Source: Spirochaetaceae bacterium (GTDB lineage: Bacteria; Spirochaetota; Spirochaetia; SZUA-6; Fen-1364). Taken from it: a stretch of DNA of 6,507 bases. The stretch lies in contig PLNO01000287.1 of assembly GCA_003141795.1 (NCBI GenBank), positions 1 to 6,507 of the forward strand. The letters run 5' to 3'. The notes beneath the pieces were generated by a model that made no database searches, was not told the DNA's origin, and was given only the letters and a program-made list of their open reading frames with translations. The translations under genes were made by a program, and so were the position numbers. Shown here piece by piece: positions 1-6,483 of the stretch; position 1 is the stretch's first letter; each line of letters opens with the position of its first letter.

Positions 1-1422
1 ACAGGGCACAACACGATAGGGTTCTTTGGCATCGGACTCGACACGTACTGGCCTCAGTTCAGCGGACTCAAGGATCGGCTCGTCGGATATCAGTCCTCCA
101 TAGCGGAGCGGCTCTCGACGCTCGGTGTAAACGTCGTGGACGCGGGTCTTGTCGACAATCCTGAAGCTGCACGGACCGCGGCCCGGCTCTTTCAGGAGAG
201 TCGCGTCGAGGCACTATTCCTCTATATCTCCACGTACGCGCTCTCCCAAACCGTCCTGCCTGTCGCGCAACAGACCAAAGTGCCGATCATCGTGCTGAAC
301 CTGCAGCCCGTTCCCGCCATCGACTATGATAAGTTCAACGCGTTGGGGGACCGCGGCGTGATGACGGGGGAGTGGCTCGCGCATTGCCAGGCCTGCAGCG
401 CGCCGGAGATCGCCAACGTCTTCAATAACTGCGGGATCGACTATCACCTCGTCTCCGGATGGCTGCAGGAAGACTACGTCTGGGAGCAGATCACCGCGTG
501 GGTGGACGCCATCAAGGTCAGAGCCGAGATTCGTGACGCGCGGATCGGCATTCTCGGCCACTACTACGGGGGCATGCTCGACGTGTATACCGACATCACC
601 CGCATGGCCCAGGTGTTCGGCAGCCATTTCGAGCTCATGGAGATGGATCTCCTGAGAAAGCACAGGGACCTGGTCAGCGACGACGAGGTCGAGCGCAAGC
701 TCGCCCAGTTCAGCGCCGAGTTCAAGGTGTCCGCAGAATGCGCCCCCTCAGAGCTCGCCCGGGCGGCACGCACCTCTTGCGCGCTGGACAGGCTCACCGC
801 TGACAAGGGCCTGGGCGCAATGGCCTATTACTACGAAGGGGTGGACGGAAACGAGCACGAGAACATCGTCACCTCCGTCATTGCCGGCAACACGCTGCTC
901 ACCGCGCACCACGTCCCGGTCGCTGGGGAGTGCGAGGTCAAGAACGTCATGGCCATGAAGATCATGGACTGCTTCGGGGCCGGCGGATCGTTCTCCGAGC
1001 TCTACGTGGTGGACTACAACGACGATGTCGTTCTCTGGGGCCACGACGGCCCGGCGCATCCGACGATCGCCGAAGGGGCCGTGGGGCTCGTGCCCCTCCC
1101 CGTCTACCACGGCAAGCCGGGCAAGGGGCTGTCGATCCAGATGAGTGTCAAGAACGGTCCGGTCACCCTTCTGTCCGTCGTGCAGGGCAGGGGCGGTACG
1201 ACATTCCTCCTGACCGCTGAAGGCGAATCCGTCCCCGGTCCCACGCTGCAAATCGGCAACACCAACAGCAGGTATCGCTTCCCCATCTCGGCGCGGGAGT
1301 TCACCGACAGATGGTCCACGGCGGGGCCCGCCCACCACTGCGCGATCGGGGTCGGGCACATCGCTGACCGTATCGGGAAGCTCTCCCGTCTTTTGGGGAT
1401 TGACTGCCTGAAGATCTGCTGA
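1..1422 (+). CDS. L-arabinose/L-fucose isomerase-family protein, 5' partial
   Basis: The reading frame is open from base 1 to the TGA at 1420-1422 and shows 473 residues; the true start lies a few codons upstream of the window. An internal GTG at 136 is not the start, because conserved family sequence (IGFFGIGLDTYWPQF, visible residues 6-20) precedes it. The fold is that of the AraA/FucI ketol isomerases, cytoplasmic metal-dependent enzymes that interconvert aldoses and ketoses. Counterparts of the four Mn ligands of E. coli AraA (E306, E333, H350, H450) are visible: E310 in VAGECEVK, E333 in SFSELY, H348 in WGHDGPAHP and H445/H446 in GPAHHCAIG. A family-like GHYYGGMLDVYTD stretch is at 186-198. 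Total length is close to AraA (about 500 residues). The N-terminal sugar-binding region is unlike true AraA, so the substrate is open. A paralog follows at 1584. The family call is firm and the substrate unknown. Confidence 0.9.
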   Translation, partial: TGHNTIGFFGIGLDTYWPQFSGLKDRLVGYQSSIAERLSTLGVNVVDAGLVDNPEAARTAARLFQESRVEALFLYISTYALSQTVLPVAQQTKVPIIVLNLQPVPAIDYDKFNALGDRGVMTGEWLAHCQACSAPEIANVFNNCGIDYHLVSGWLQEDYVWEQITAWVDAIKVRAEIRDARIGILGHYYGGMLDVYTDITRMAQVFGSHFELMEMDLLRKHRDLVSDDEVERKLAQFSAEFKVSAECAPSELARAARTSCALDRLTADKGLGAMAYYYEGVDGNEHENIVTSVIAGNTLLTAHHVPVAGECEVKNVMAMKIMDCFGAGGSFSELYVVDYNDDVVLWGHDGPAHPTIAEGAVGLVPLPVYHGKPGKGLSIQMSVKNGPVTLLSVVQGRGGTTFLLTAEGESVPGPTLQIGNTNSRYRFPISAREFTDRWSTAGPAHHCAIGVGHIADRIGKLSRLLGIDCLKIC

Positions 1423-1430
1423 AGAATAAT
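1400..1430 (+). promoter_or_regulatory. candidate sigma70-type promoter for the second isomerase gene
   Basis: TTGACT at 1400-1405 matches the -35 consensus at five of six bases, and AATAAT at 1425-1430 matches the -10 consensus at five of six. The spacer is 19 bases, longer than the ideal 17, which weakens the call. It overlaps the last codons of the upstream gene, so the second isomerase could be transcribed separately with a leader of roughly 145 bases. This is seen by eye only. Confidence 0.3.
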
Positions 1431-1440
1431 GAGGGTTGCG

Positions 1441-1454
1441 GCGCGACGCGCGAC
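1441..1454. repeat. 7-bp tandem duplication GCGCGAC x2
   Basis: GCGCGAC occurs twice back to back (1441-1447 and 1448-1454) in the gap between the two isomerase genes. It may be only low-complexity GC-rich sequence. No function is assigned. Confidence 0.4.
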
Positions 1455-1487
1455 TTGAGACAGGCCCGACTCGTCTTCGTGCCCGGG

Positions 1488-1501
1488 GGGTCTGCAGACC
1501 C
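1488..1501. promoter_or_regulatory. perfect 14-bp palindrome, possible operator
   Basis: GGGTCTGCAGACCC is its own exact reverse complement and lies in the noncoding gap, about 83 bases before the second isomerase start and about 50 bases downstream of the expected start site of the candidate promoter at 1400-1430. With no loop and no following T-run it does not resemble a Rho-independent terminator. A dimeric repressor site is possible. The surrounding gap (1423-1583) otherwise shows no gene. Confidence 0.35.
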
Positions 1502-1564
1502 GACGGCATGATCGAAAACATGGCGGTTCTGGCTTGCGGCGACAACCTTGGGATCTGCCGAATC

Positions 1565-1575
1565 GAGGAAGGGGG
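1565..1575 (+). promoter_or_regulatory. ribosome binding site deciding the start at 1584
   Basis: The purine run GAGGAAGGGGG ends 8 bases before ATG 1584. An in-frame TTG at 1548 would add 12 residues but lies upstream of this site and has no comparable purine run in front of it. The ATG at 1577 is out of frame. The start at 1584 is therefore preferred. Confidence 0.75.
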
Positions 1576-1583
1576 AATGCACA

Positions 1584-3005
1584 ATGAACGGTCGCGAATC
1601 AATCAGTCCACGGATCGGCCTCATGGCCGTCGGGCTCGGCGCATACTGGCCTCAGTTTCCCGGCATGCGGGATGGTATTCTCGGCTCCCATCAGCGCATG
1701 GCCAGGCTGTTCGAAGGTTCGGGTGAGATCATTTCTGCCGGCATGGTCGATTCCGCGGCCGCATCACGCCGCGCAGGCGCTCTGTTTGCCCGGGAACACG
1801 TCGATATCATCTTCTGCCACCTGACCACGTATGCCAACTCAGAAACGCTCCTTCCCGCAGTCAGCGCTGTTGACGTTCCCGTCATACTCCTCAACGTGCA
1901 GCCGGTTCGGACGCTCGATTTCAAAAATGTTGCCAGCACTCAAGAGTGGCTGGGGGTAGCGTGCACATGCGCCGCTCTCCCTGAAATGACCGCCGTGCTG
2001 ATCCGCACGAAAAAGACCTTTGCAACGATTACAGGCCACCTTGACGGCGATGCTGAGCTCGAGCGGCGGGTCAGACTCTGGTGCACTGTTGCAGGCATCC
2101 GCCAGAGACTGAGGACCCGGACCCTTGGCCTGCTCGGCAGGCCATATCCCGGAATGATGGACCTCTATATCGATGAGACCGCATTGTTCGATTCGCTCGG
2201 CACGATGACCCGCCATCTCGAATGGGAAGACATCATCGCCGAAATGAAAAACGTGACCTCCGCGGAACGCAAGGACGGGGCTGACCGCTTGAGGGCGACA
2301 TTCAACTGCCCTTCGTCCGTCACAGCTCAGGACCTGGACACTGTCGCAATCACCCTCGGAGCTTTGAACAAAGTTGTCCAAGAGCATTCACTTCTCGGGA
2401 TCGCAACGCATTTCGAAGCATCTCCGACCGGCGCGGCTGCTGAGCTGCTCGCGAGCCTCAATCCCGCGCTGTCGATCCTCATCACGGACGGAGTCGCGTG
2501 CACCGTCGAGGGTGACATGAAGGCTGCCCTGGCCATGACGGTCCTGAAGGCCCTGGCGGGGAGCGCGACACTGGCAGAGCTCTATTCCATGGACTTCGAC
2601 GAGGACGTCTGCATCATCGGACATAGTGGCGCAGGCGATGCCGCCATCTCATCGCGCCAGCCCACCCTTTCGGCGTCAGAATTGTTCCACGGCAAAACCG
2701 GCAAAGGATACCTGACGCAGTTTTTCCCCAAAACCGGCGCGACGACCCTCCTCTCCCTGACGCAGGACGCGAGCGGCGGTTACAGGTTCATTGCTGCGGA
2801 AGGGGAAATTGTCGAAGGACCGACCCTCGGATTGGGCGACACGAACTGCAGGGTCAGATTCAACTGCGGATTGCGGGAGTTTACCGAACGATGGAGCAAC
2901 CTGGGTCCCAGCCACCATGGCGTGATCAGCCTCGGGAAGCACATCGATCGGCTCCAGTGCGCCTCGGTTGCACTCGGCATTCCCCTCGAAGTGGTGACCC
3001 GATAG
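1584..3005 (+). CDS. diverged L-arabinose/L-fucose isomerase-family paralog
   Basis: This 473-residue protein aligns along its whole length with the upstream gene product; by eye about a third of positions are identical. Shared landmarks are GLGAYWPQFPGM (17-28), GRPYPGMMDLYID (185-197), EGDMKAALAM (309-318), AELYSMDFDEDV (331-342), LFHGKTGKG (367-375), GPTLGLGDTN (412-421) and REFTERWSNLGPSHHG (431-446). All four AraA-type metal ligands appear present: E309, E332, H347 and H444/H445. An active cytoplasmic aldose-ketose isomerase is therefore plausible. It differs from its neighbour next to the metal site: GHDGPAHP in the first protein is GHSGAGDAA here (346-354). It also lacks about five residues in the loop after the NVQPV segment (104-108). 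It may form mixed oligomers with the neighbour or act on another sugar. The family call is firm and the substrate unknown. Confidence 0.9.
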   Translation: MNGRESISPRIGLMAVGLGAYWPQFPGMRDGILGSHQRMARLFEGSGEIISAGMVDSAAASRRAGALFAREHVDIIFCHLTTYANSETLLPAVSAVDVPVILLNVQPVRTLDFKNVASTQEWLGVACTCAALPEMTAVLIRTKKTFATITGHLDGDAELERRVRLWCTVAGIRQRLRTRTLGLLGRPYPGMMDLYIDETALFDSLGTMTRHLEWEDIIAEMKNVTSAERKDGADRLRATFNCPSSVTAQDLDTVAITLGALNKVVQEHSLLGIATHFEASPTGAAAELLASLNPALSILITDGVACTVEGDMKAALAMTVLKALAGSATLAELYSMDFDEDVCIIGHSGAGDAAISSRQPTLSASELFHGKTGKGYLTQFFPKTGATTLLSLTQDASGGYRFIAAEGEIVEGPTLGLGDTNCRVRFNCGLREFTERWSNLGPSHHGVISLGKHIDRLQCASVALGIPLEVVTR

Positions 3006-3009
3006 ATCG

Positions 3010-3046
3010 GTCGGCGGCCACGCGGCCCGACGCTTCGGCCGCCGAC
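3010..3046. terminator. GC-rich inverted repeat between convergent genes
   Basis: GTCGGCGGCC (3010-3019) and GGCCGCCGAC (3037-3046) are exact reverse complements around a 17-base loop. The stem begins 4 bases after the TAG of the plus-strand isomerase and ends 12 bases before the stop of the minus-strand gene, the usual place for a bidirectional terminator. Neither side has a T-run, so termination may be weak or Rho-assisted, or the stem may only protect the 3' end. Confidence 0.5.
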
Positions 3047-3058
3047 TCGTCAGCCCGT

Positions 3059-4288
3059 CTACAGCGATGCGTCGATCAGCTCGTTGAGCCTCCGCCGATA
3101 GTAGCTGAACTCCTCCCAGTGCACCTCGGGAGGAATGAGATGGTCGCCGAATGGCACGTAGCGTCCCGTCTTCAGGACCTCGCGGGCCGGCTGCAGGATC
3201 TCCTCGATCCGGGCAGGTCCGCGGGGTATCTCCGACTTGGGGATCCCGCCCATGAGCTGGAGGGTCGGGAACTGCTTTCGCACCTTGACGATGTCGACGC
3301 CGCAGCTCGCCTCCATGGGGTACATCCCGGTGAGGCCCCCCTCCAGAAAGAGAGGGATGAGATCGCTGCATTCTCCGTCGGTGTCAACGAAGATCACCTT
3401 CACCCCGTGAGCCTTGAGAAATCCGGTGAGCCGCTTGTAGTAGGGCAGCATGTATTCACGGATCATGGCGGGAGCCACCATGGAGCCCGTGCCCGCCGAT
3501 ATGTCTTCCCAGAAGACGAACATGTCGACGTCGGTTTGTGCAAGCACCTCCTCGTACACGGCGATCCAGATGTCGGTGAAGGTCTTCTGGATGTCGTGGA
3601 TGAGCGCCGGCTCGTCGGTGTAATTATAGAAGAGATGCTCGTAGCCCATGAGATGGGCCAGGGTGCCAAAATACCCCTGCGGGTAGCCTCCCAACACCAG
3701 GGGGTAGTCACGGTTTCGGTACTTTTCAACGAGGGCCGGCCAGTTGTGCGGGAACCTGCCGTGAATGTTCTTCAGAGTGAGTCGCTCATCCTTCAGCTTC
3801 CGCCACGTGGCCCAGTCCCTGATCGGGTTCTCCAGCGCCACCGGGATGACCCCCGTCTCCTTCGAAAACCGCCGTTTCACCCCGTCGAGGTCAACGTACA
3901 CGAGCGAGCTTTCGGTCTGTTCCAGGATGCGCGGTTCGAAACAAGGGCTGAAGAGCAGGTCAACGTTGACCAGGATCTGGCTCTTGTCCATGCCGCAGGC
4001 AACCCTTACGTCGTCATCCAGAGCGAAACCCTGCGTCGGCCAGTACAGGCCGCCTCCCAGCACGGCCATTCCCGCGGACAACTGGCCGGGAGGAAGCGAG
4101 TTCCAGCAGGGAATGTACAGAGAGGAGTTGGTGGTGCCTGTTCGCGCCAGGGGGCGCGGCTCATGAAGCTTCGGCAGCCCCTCACGGTACCAATTGGCGT
4201 AGTTTGCCCCCCAGTATCCGAACTCCCATTTCGGGGACGCAACCATGCCCCCATCCATGACGGTGAGAAATCGATCCCTGACGTTCAT
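3059..4288 (-). CDS. uroporphyrinogen decarboxylase (URO-D) superfamily protein, divergent
   Basis: A 409-residue protein, longer than HemE (about 350), starting at an ATG with GGAGG 5 bases upstream. It belongs to the broad URO-D/MtaA/CmuA TIM-barrel superfamily, which includes heme-pathway decarboxylases and cobamide-dependent methyltransferases. Recognisable segments are RDRFLTVMDGG (4-14), PKWEFGYWG (19-27), FWEDISAGTGSMVAP (259-273), VIFVDTDGE (298-306), GMYPMEAS (321-328), LMGGIPK (345-351) and VPFGDHLIPPEVHWEEF (378-394). The last segments are typical of a non-HemE subfamily. Where MtaA/CmuA-type enzymes carry the zinc-binding H-x-C-G, this protein appears to have D302-T-D304-G305. No signal peptide or membrane segment is seen. 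It is probably cytoplasmic. It lies 184 bases downstream of a sugar permease on the same strand and may share its transcript or use its own promoter. I see no heme-biosynthesis neighbours. The superfamily is clear and the reaction unknown. Confidence 0.87.
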   Translation of the reverse strand: MNVRDRFLTVMDGGMVASPKWEFGYWGANYANWYREGLPKLHEPRPLARTGTTNSSLYIPCWNSLPPGQLSAGMAVLGGGLYWPTQGFALDDDVRVACGMDKSQILVNVDLLFSPCFEPRILEQTESSLVYVDLDGVKRRFSKETGVIPVALENPIRDWATWRKLKDERLTLKNIHGRFPHNWPALVEKYRNRDYPLVLGGYPQGYFGTLAHLMGYEHLFYNYTDEPALIHDIQKTFTDIWIAVYEEVLAQTDVDMFVFWEDISAGTGSMVAPAMIREYMLPYYKRLTGFLKAHGVKVIFVDTDGECSDLIPLFLEGGLTGMYPMEASCGVDIVKVRKQFPTLQLMGGIPKSEIPRGPARIEEILQPAREVLKTGRYVPFGDHLIPPEVHWEEFSYYRRRLNELIDASL

Positions 4289-4293
4289 GTAAG

Positions 4294-4316
4294 CCTCCGC
4301 ACGGACCGCGATCCGT
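4294..4316 (-). promoter_or_regulatory. ribosome binding site with small adjacent hairpin
   Basis: On the minus strand GGAGG (4298-4294) lies 5 bases before the ATG at 4288. Just upstream, ACGGA and TCCGT (4316-4312 and 4305-4301) are complementary. With one more U-G pair they form a 6-bp stem closed by a CGCG tetraloop. The stem could affect ribosome access, or the dyad could be an operator. The Shine-Dalgarno call is strong and the hairpin role speculative. Confidence 0.5.
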
Positions 4317-4368
4317 TTGCAGACCGCGCCAAAAGATTCGACAACTCCGAATATCGCAGCGCGGGTCG

Positions 4369-4377
4369 ATCATACCA
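4369..4377 (-). promoter_or_regulatory. candidate extended -10 promoter for the URO-D gene
   Basis: Read on the minus strand, TGGTATGAT fits the extended -10 pattern TGnTATAAT with one mismatch in the hexamer. No good -35 is found 16-18 bases upstream, so it would depend on the TG extension or on an activator. Transcription would begin near 4362, giving a leader of about 75 bases. Confidence 0.35.
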
Positions 4378-4429
4378 CGAGCGGGGTGTGCGCTGCGGGC
4401 CGTATTTCCGCGGCTGTGCTGCCAACAAA

Positions 4430-4449
4430 TCTTCGAGACTTCTCCGAGA
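4430..4449. repeat. two TCTYCGAGA repeats one helical turn apart
   Basis: TCTTCGAGA (4430-4438) and TCTCCGAGA (4441-4449) begin 11 bases apart, so both would face the same side of the helix. The second copy lies in TTCTCCGAGAA, an inverted repeat with a single central base. They lie roughly 70-90 bases upstream of the expected start from the extended -10 candidate, a distance seen for activator sites. The rest of the 4289-4472 gap shows no gene, only a 9-bp direct repeat TGCGGGCCG at 4394-4402 and 4451-4459. Confidence 0.35.
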
Positions 4450-4472
4450 ATGCGGGCCGCCTGAAGCGCGTG

Positions 4473-5525
4473 CTACTGGCGAATCCGTACGGCTTTCTGT
4501 CGTACGTTCTGTCGATAATGATCGATCAGGATTGCAGCGAGCAACACGACACCCTTGGCGACTCTGTCCCAGAAGTAGGAGATCCCGTATACCGATTGAA
4601 GCTGCACCATCCCGTTCTCGATTACCGTGATGATGAGAACGGCGACGAGCACGCCGAAGAGATTGCCTCGGCCACCCGCGAGGCTGATGCCGCCCAGGAG
4701 GCAGACCGTTATCACCTGGAGCTCGACCCCTGTGCCCGCATCGTTTCTTCCGAGGCCGAGCTGCGCGAGAAGGATCATTCCACCGAAGCCAGCCATGGCT
4801 CCCGAAATGACGTACGCAAGCAGCTTTATCCTGTCGACCTTGATGCCCGCCAGCTTCGCGGCATACGGATTCGCACCCACCGCGTAAACATTACGGCCAA
4901 AGCGCGTGTACTTGAGAACATAGGCAGCGACGAGGTAGATCACCACGATGTAGATCAGGGTAATCGGAAGAATCGGCGCACCTGCCGGAATATACTGGCG
5001 TCCGAATCCGAGGAGCTTCTCGTCGTAGACCCGGCCGACTTTCAGCAGCGGCACCCCGAGGGCAAGCCAGGAATCCGCGCCACGAGCCGCCGCCATCATC
5101 CCCAGCGTCGTTACCACGGGGTTGACGCCGACTTTCGTGATGAGTAGACCGTTTATGAAACCGAGAACTCCGCCCACAATGACCGAGGCGATGACCACAA
5201 CCCACGCCGGCAGGCCCAGATTCGAAAAAAGGACCCCGCAGATGACGCTGAAGCCGAGCACCGAGCCGACCGAGAGATCAAGCCCGGCGATGAGGATCAC
5301 GAATGTCATGCCGACCCCTACCACGGCGAAAATCGGGATCTCGCTGACAATCGCTTTCAGATTCACAAAGGTGAAGAAATTCTTCGTTAAAAGCCCGAAT
5401 CCCAGCACAAGGATGGCCAGGAGCGCGATAAGCGTTCCGCTCGTATTGCTGCGGCTGACGAAATTTCCCTTGGGGCGGTTCGGCTGGCTTTCGGCGCCTT
5501 TCGCTTTGTTGTCTATGTTGTCCAT
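4473..5525 (-). CDS. RbsC-type sugar ABC transporter permease
   Basis: A 350-residue inner-membrane protein of the BPD_transp_2 family (RbsC/XylH/LsrC type), which forms the channel of sugar importers. A hydrophilic N-terminal tail of about 30 residues precedes roughly eight or nine hydrophobic segments (near 31-46, 62-81, 86-103, 108-130, 186-205, 235-256, 288-303 and 323-335). Family signatures are AGLDLSVGSVLG (80-91), GFINGLLITKVGVNP (122-136), RFGRNVYAVGANPYAAKLAG (208-227) and LLGGISLAGGRG (276-287). The ATG lies one base after the stop of the upstream permease. Its Shine-Dalgarno match is GGGAAG, 11 bases before the start inside that gene, so translational coupling is likely. The two permeases probably pair as a heterodimer, as in LsrC/LsrD or YtfT/YjfF. 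The sugar cannot be read from the sequence. Confidence 0.93.
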   Translation of the reverse strand: MDNIDNKAKGAESQPNRPKGNFVSRSNTSGTLIALLAILVLGFGLLTKNFFTFVNLKAIVSEIPIFAVVGVGMTFVILIAGLDLSVGSVLGFSVICGVLFSNLGLPAWVVVIASVIVGGVLGFINGLLITKVGVNPVVTTLGMMAAARGADSWLALGVPLLKVGRVYDEKLLGFGRQYIPAGAPILPITLIYIVVIYLVAAYVLKYTRFGRNVYAVGANPYAAKLAGIKVDRIKLLAYVISGAMAGFGGMILLAQLGLGRNDAGTGVELQVITVCLLGGISLAGGRGNLFGVLVAVLIITVIENGMVQLQSVYGISYFWDRVAKGVVLLAAILIDHYRQNVRQKAVRIRQ

Positions 5526-5526
5526 T

Positions 5527-6483
5527 CTAGTATCGTCTTCCCTTTGTCAGCCTTGATTCGTACAGAGCAACGACCAACACGAGGATGATGCCCTGGAAGA
5601 ACTGGATCTGCACCCATTGCACGCCAATGATCGTGAATCCAGTGTAGAGCACTCCGATGATCAGGCCCCCTGCGAGAATACCGGGGATCGTACCCTTGCC
5701 GCCGGCAAAGGCCACGCCCCCGAGGAGCGCGGCAGTGATCGCCTCCATCTCCGAGCCGGTCCCGAGCTGCGGCATACCGACACCGGACTGGCCGATAAGA
5801 ATCAAGCTGGAGAGCCCGACAGCAAATCCCGAAATGACGAACAGCCACAACCTGGTCCCCGCGATGTTGACCCCTGCGAGGTTCGCCGCCCGCTCGTTCA
5901 ACCCGATGTAGTAGACCTTGCGTCCGAGTTTGGACCTTGCGAGGAGTATGCCGATGCCGGCGTAGAACAGGGCGAATATGAGAAAGGCCGTGGGGACTCG
6001 TAGGATGTTGCCCAAGCCGATGAAAGCCGTGACAGGCTCGAGCATCTGAACGGAAATCCCTCCGGTGAGCACGTACGCGAGGCCTTGCGCGATGGAAAGC
6101 GTCCCGAGGGTCACGATGATCGAGTTCAATCGCAGTCTCGTGACAAGCAGCCCATTCAGCGTCCCAAAGGCGACCCCTGATCCGAGGCCGATGATCAGGA
6201 TCAGCCAGGTCGGAAGCGGCGGCGTCAGATTGTGCAAGAGGGCCATGATGCTTGTTATGAGACCGATTGCGCCACCCACCGAAAGATCTATGCACCCCGA
6301 GATCATCAGGAGCGCCATGGATCCCGTGAGAATGCCGGTGTACGCGATATTCGCCAGCATCGACGTGATGTTGTATGCCGACAGAAAGTCCCGGCTCAAG
6401 ATCGAGAAGGTGACAAACAGAAGGATGAGGATCCCATAGAGTATGTGTGTCGAGTTGATTGTTCTTAACTTTGAAGACGCCAT
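5527..6483 (-). CDS. RbsC-type sugar ABC transporter permease
   Basis: A 318-residue integral membrane permease of the BPD_transp_2 family, near the usual RbsC length. About nine or ten hydrophobic segments are visible (near 13-30, 42-63, 68-83, 92-112, 164-182, 211-231, 247-260, 267-288 and 293-309). Signatures are SGCIDLSVGGAIGL (62-75), GTLNGLLVTRLRLNSIIVTLG (107-127), KLGRKVYYIGLNERAANLAG (185-204) and LLGGVAFAGGKGT (253-265). The charged loop at 185-204 is the expected contact with the ATPase. The start ATG has AGGA 10 bases upstream, within the 24 bases that remain before the window edge. The second permease follows after one base. An RbsA-like ATPase and a binding protein are expected outside the window, upstream of this gene, but cannot be seen. 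The fold is certain and the substrate unknown. Confidence 0.93.
   Translation of the reverse strand: MASSKLRTINSTHILYGILILLFVTFSILSRDFLSAYNITSMLANIAYTGILTGSMALLMISGCIDLSVGGAIGLITSIMALLHNLTPPLPTWLILIIGLGSGVAFGTLNGLLVTRLRLNSIIVTLGTLSIAQGLAYVLTGGISVQMLEPVTAFIGLGNILRVPTAFLIFALFYAGIGILLARSKLGRKVYYIGLNERAANLAGVNIAGTRLWLFVISGFAVGLSSLILIGQSGVGMPQLGTGSEMEAITAALLGGVAFAGGKGTIPGILAGGLIIGVLYTGFTIIGVQWVQIQFFQGIILVLVVALYESRLTKGRRY

Noticed and set aside
136..138. GTG as start of the first isomerase
   Set aside because: The frame is open to base 1 and conserved family sequence (YWPQF region) lies before it, so this is an internal valine.
1..1422. Calling the first isomerase araA or fucI
   Set aside because: The metal ligands match, but the N-terminal sugar-binding region differs from true AraA, so a specific symbol would overstate the substrate.
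1548..1550. TTG start for the second isomerase
   Set aside because: ATG 1584 has a strong purine-rich site 8 bases upstream, and conserved sequence begins after it.
748..1602. 284-codon minus-strand open frame
   Set aside because: It is antisense to the first isomerase, whose metal ligands and family motifs are clear. The minus-strand translation shows no family features.
3059..4288. Calling the URO-D-family gene hemE
   Set aside because: The protein is longer than HemE, lacks the HemE N-terminal signature that I would expect, carries motifs of a different subfamily, and has no heme-pathway neighbours.
4394..4459. Direct repeat TGCGGGCCG as a regulatory element
   Set aside because: A 9-mer of only G, C and T occurring twice in GC-rich DNA is easily explained by chance. 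It is mentioned only as context.
2891..4630. Very long open frame (579 codons) on the plus strand
   Set aside because: It lies antisense to the well-supported URO-D-family gene and runs into the end of the permease. Its translation is rich in Arg, Pro, His and Ala with no recognisable domain, as expected for a shadow frame in GC-rich coding DNA.
4317..5147. 276-codon plus-strand open frame
   Set aside because: It is antisense to the second permease and lacks hydrophobic or domain structure of its own.
5513..6295. 260-codon minus-strand open frame in another phase of the first permease
   Set aside because: The overlapping frame encodes a clear RbsC-type membrane protein. This one gives a charged, low-complexity translation.
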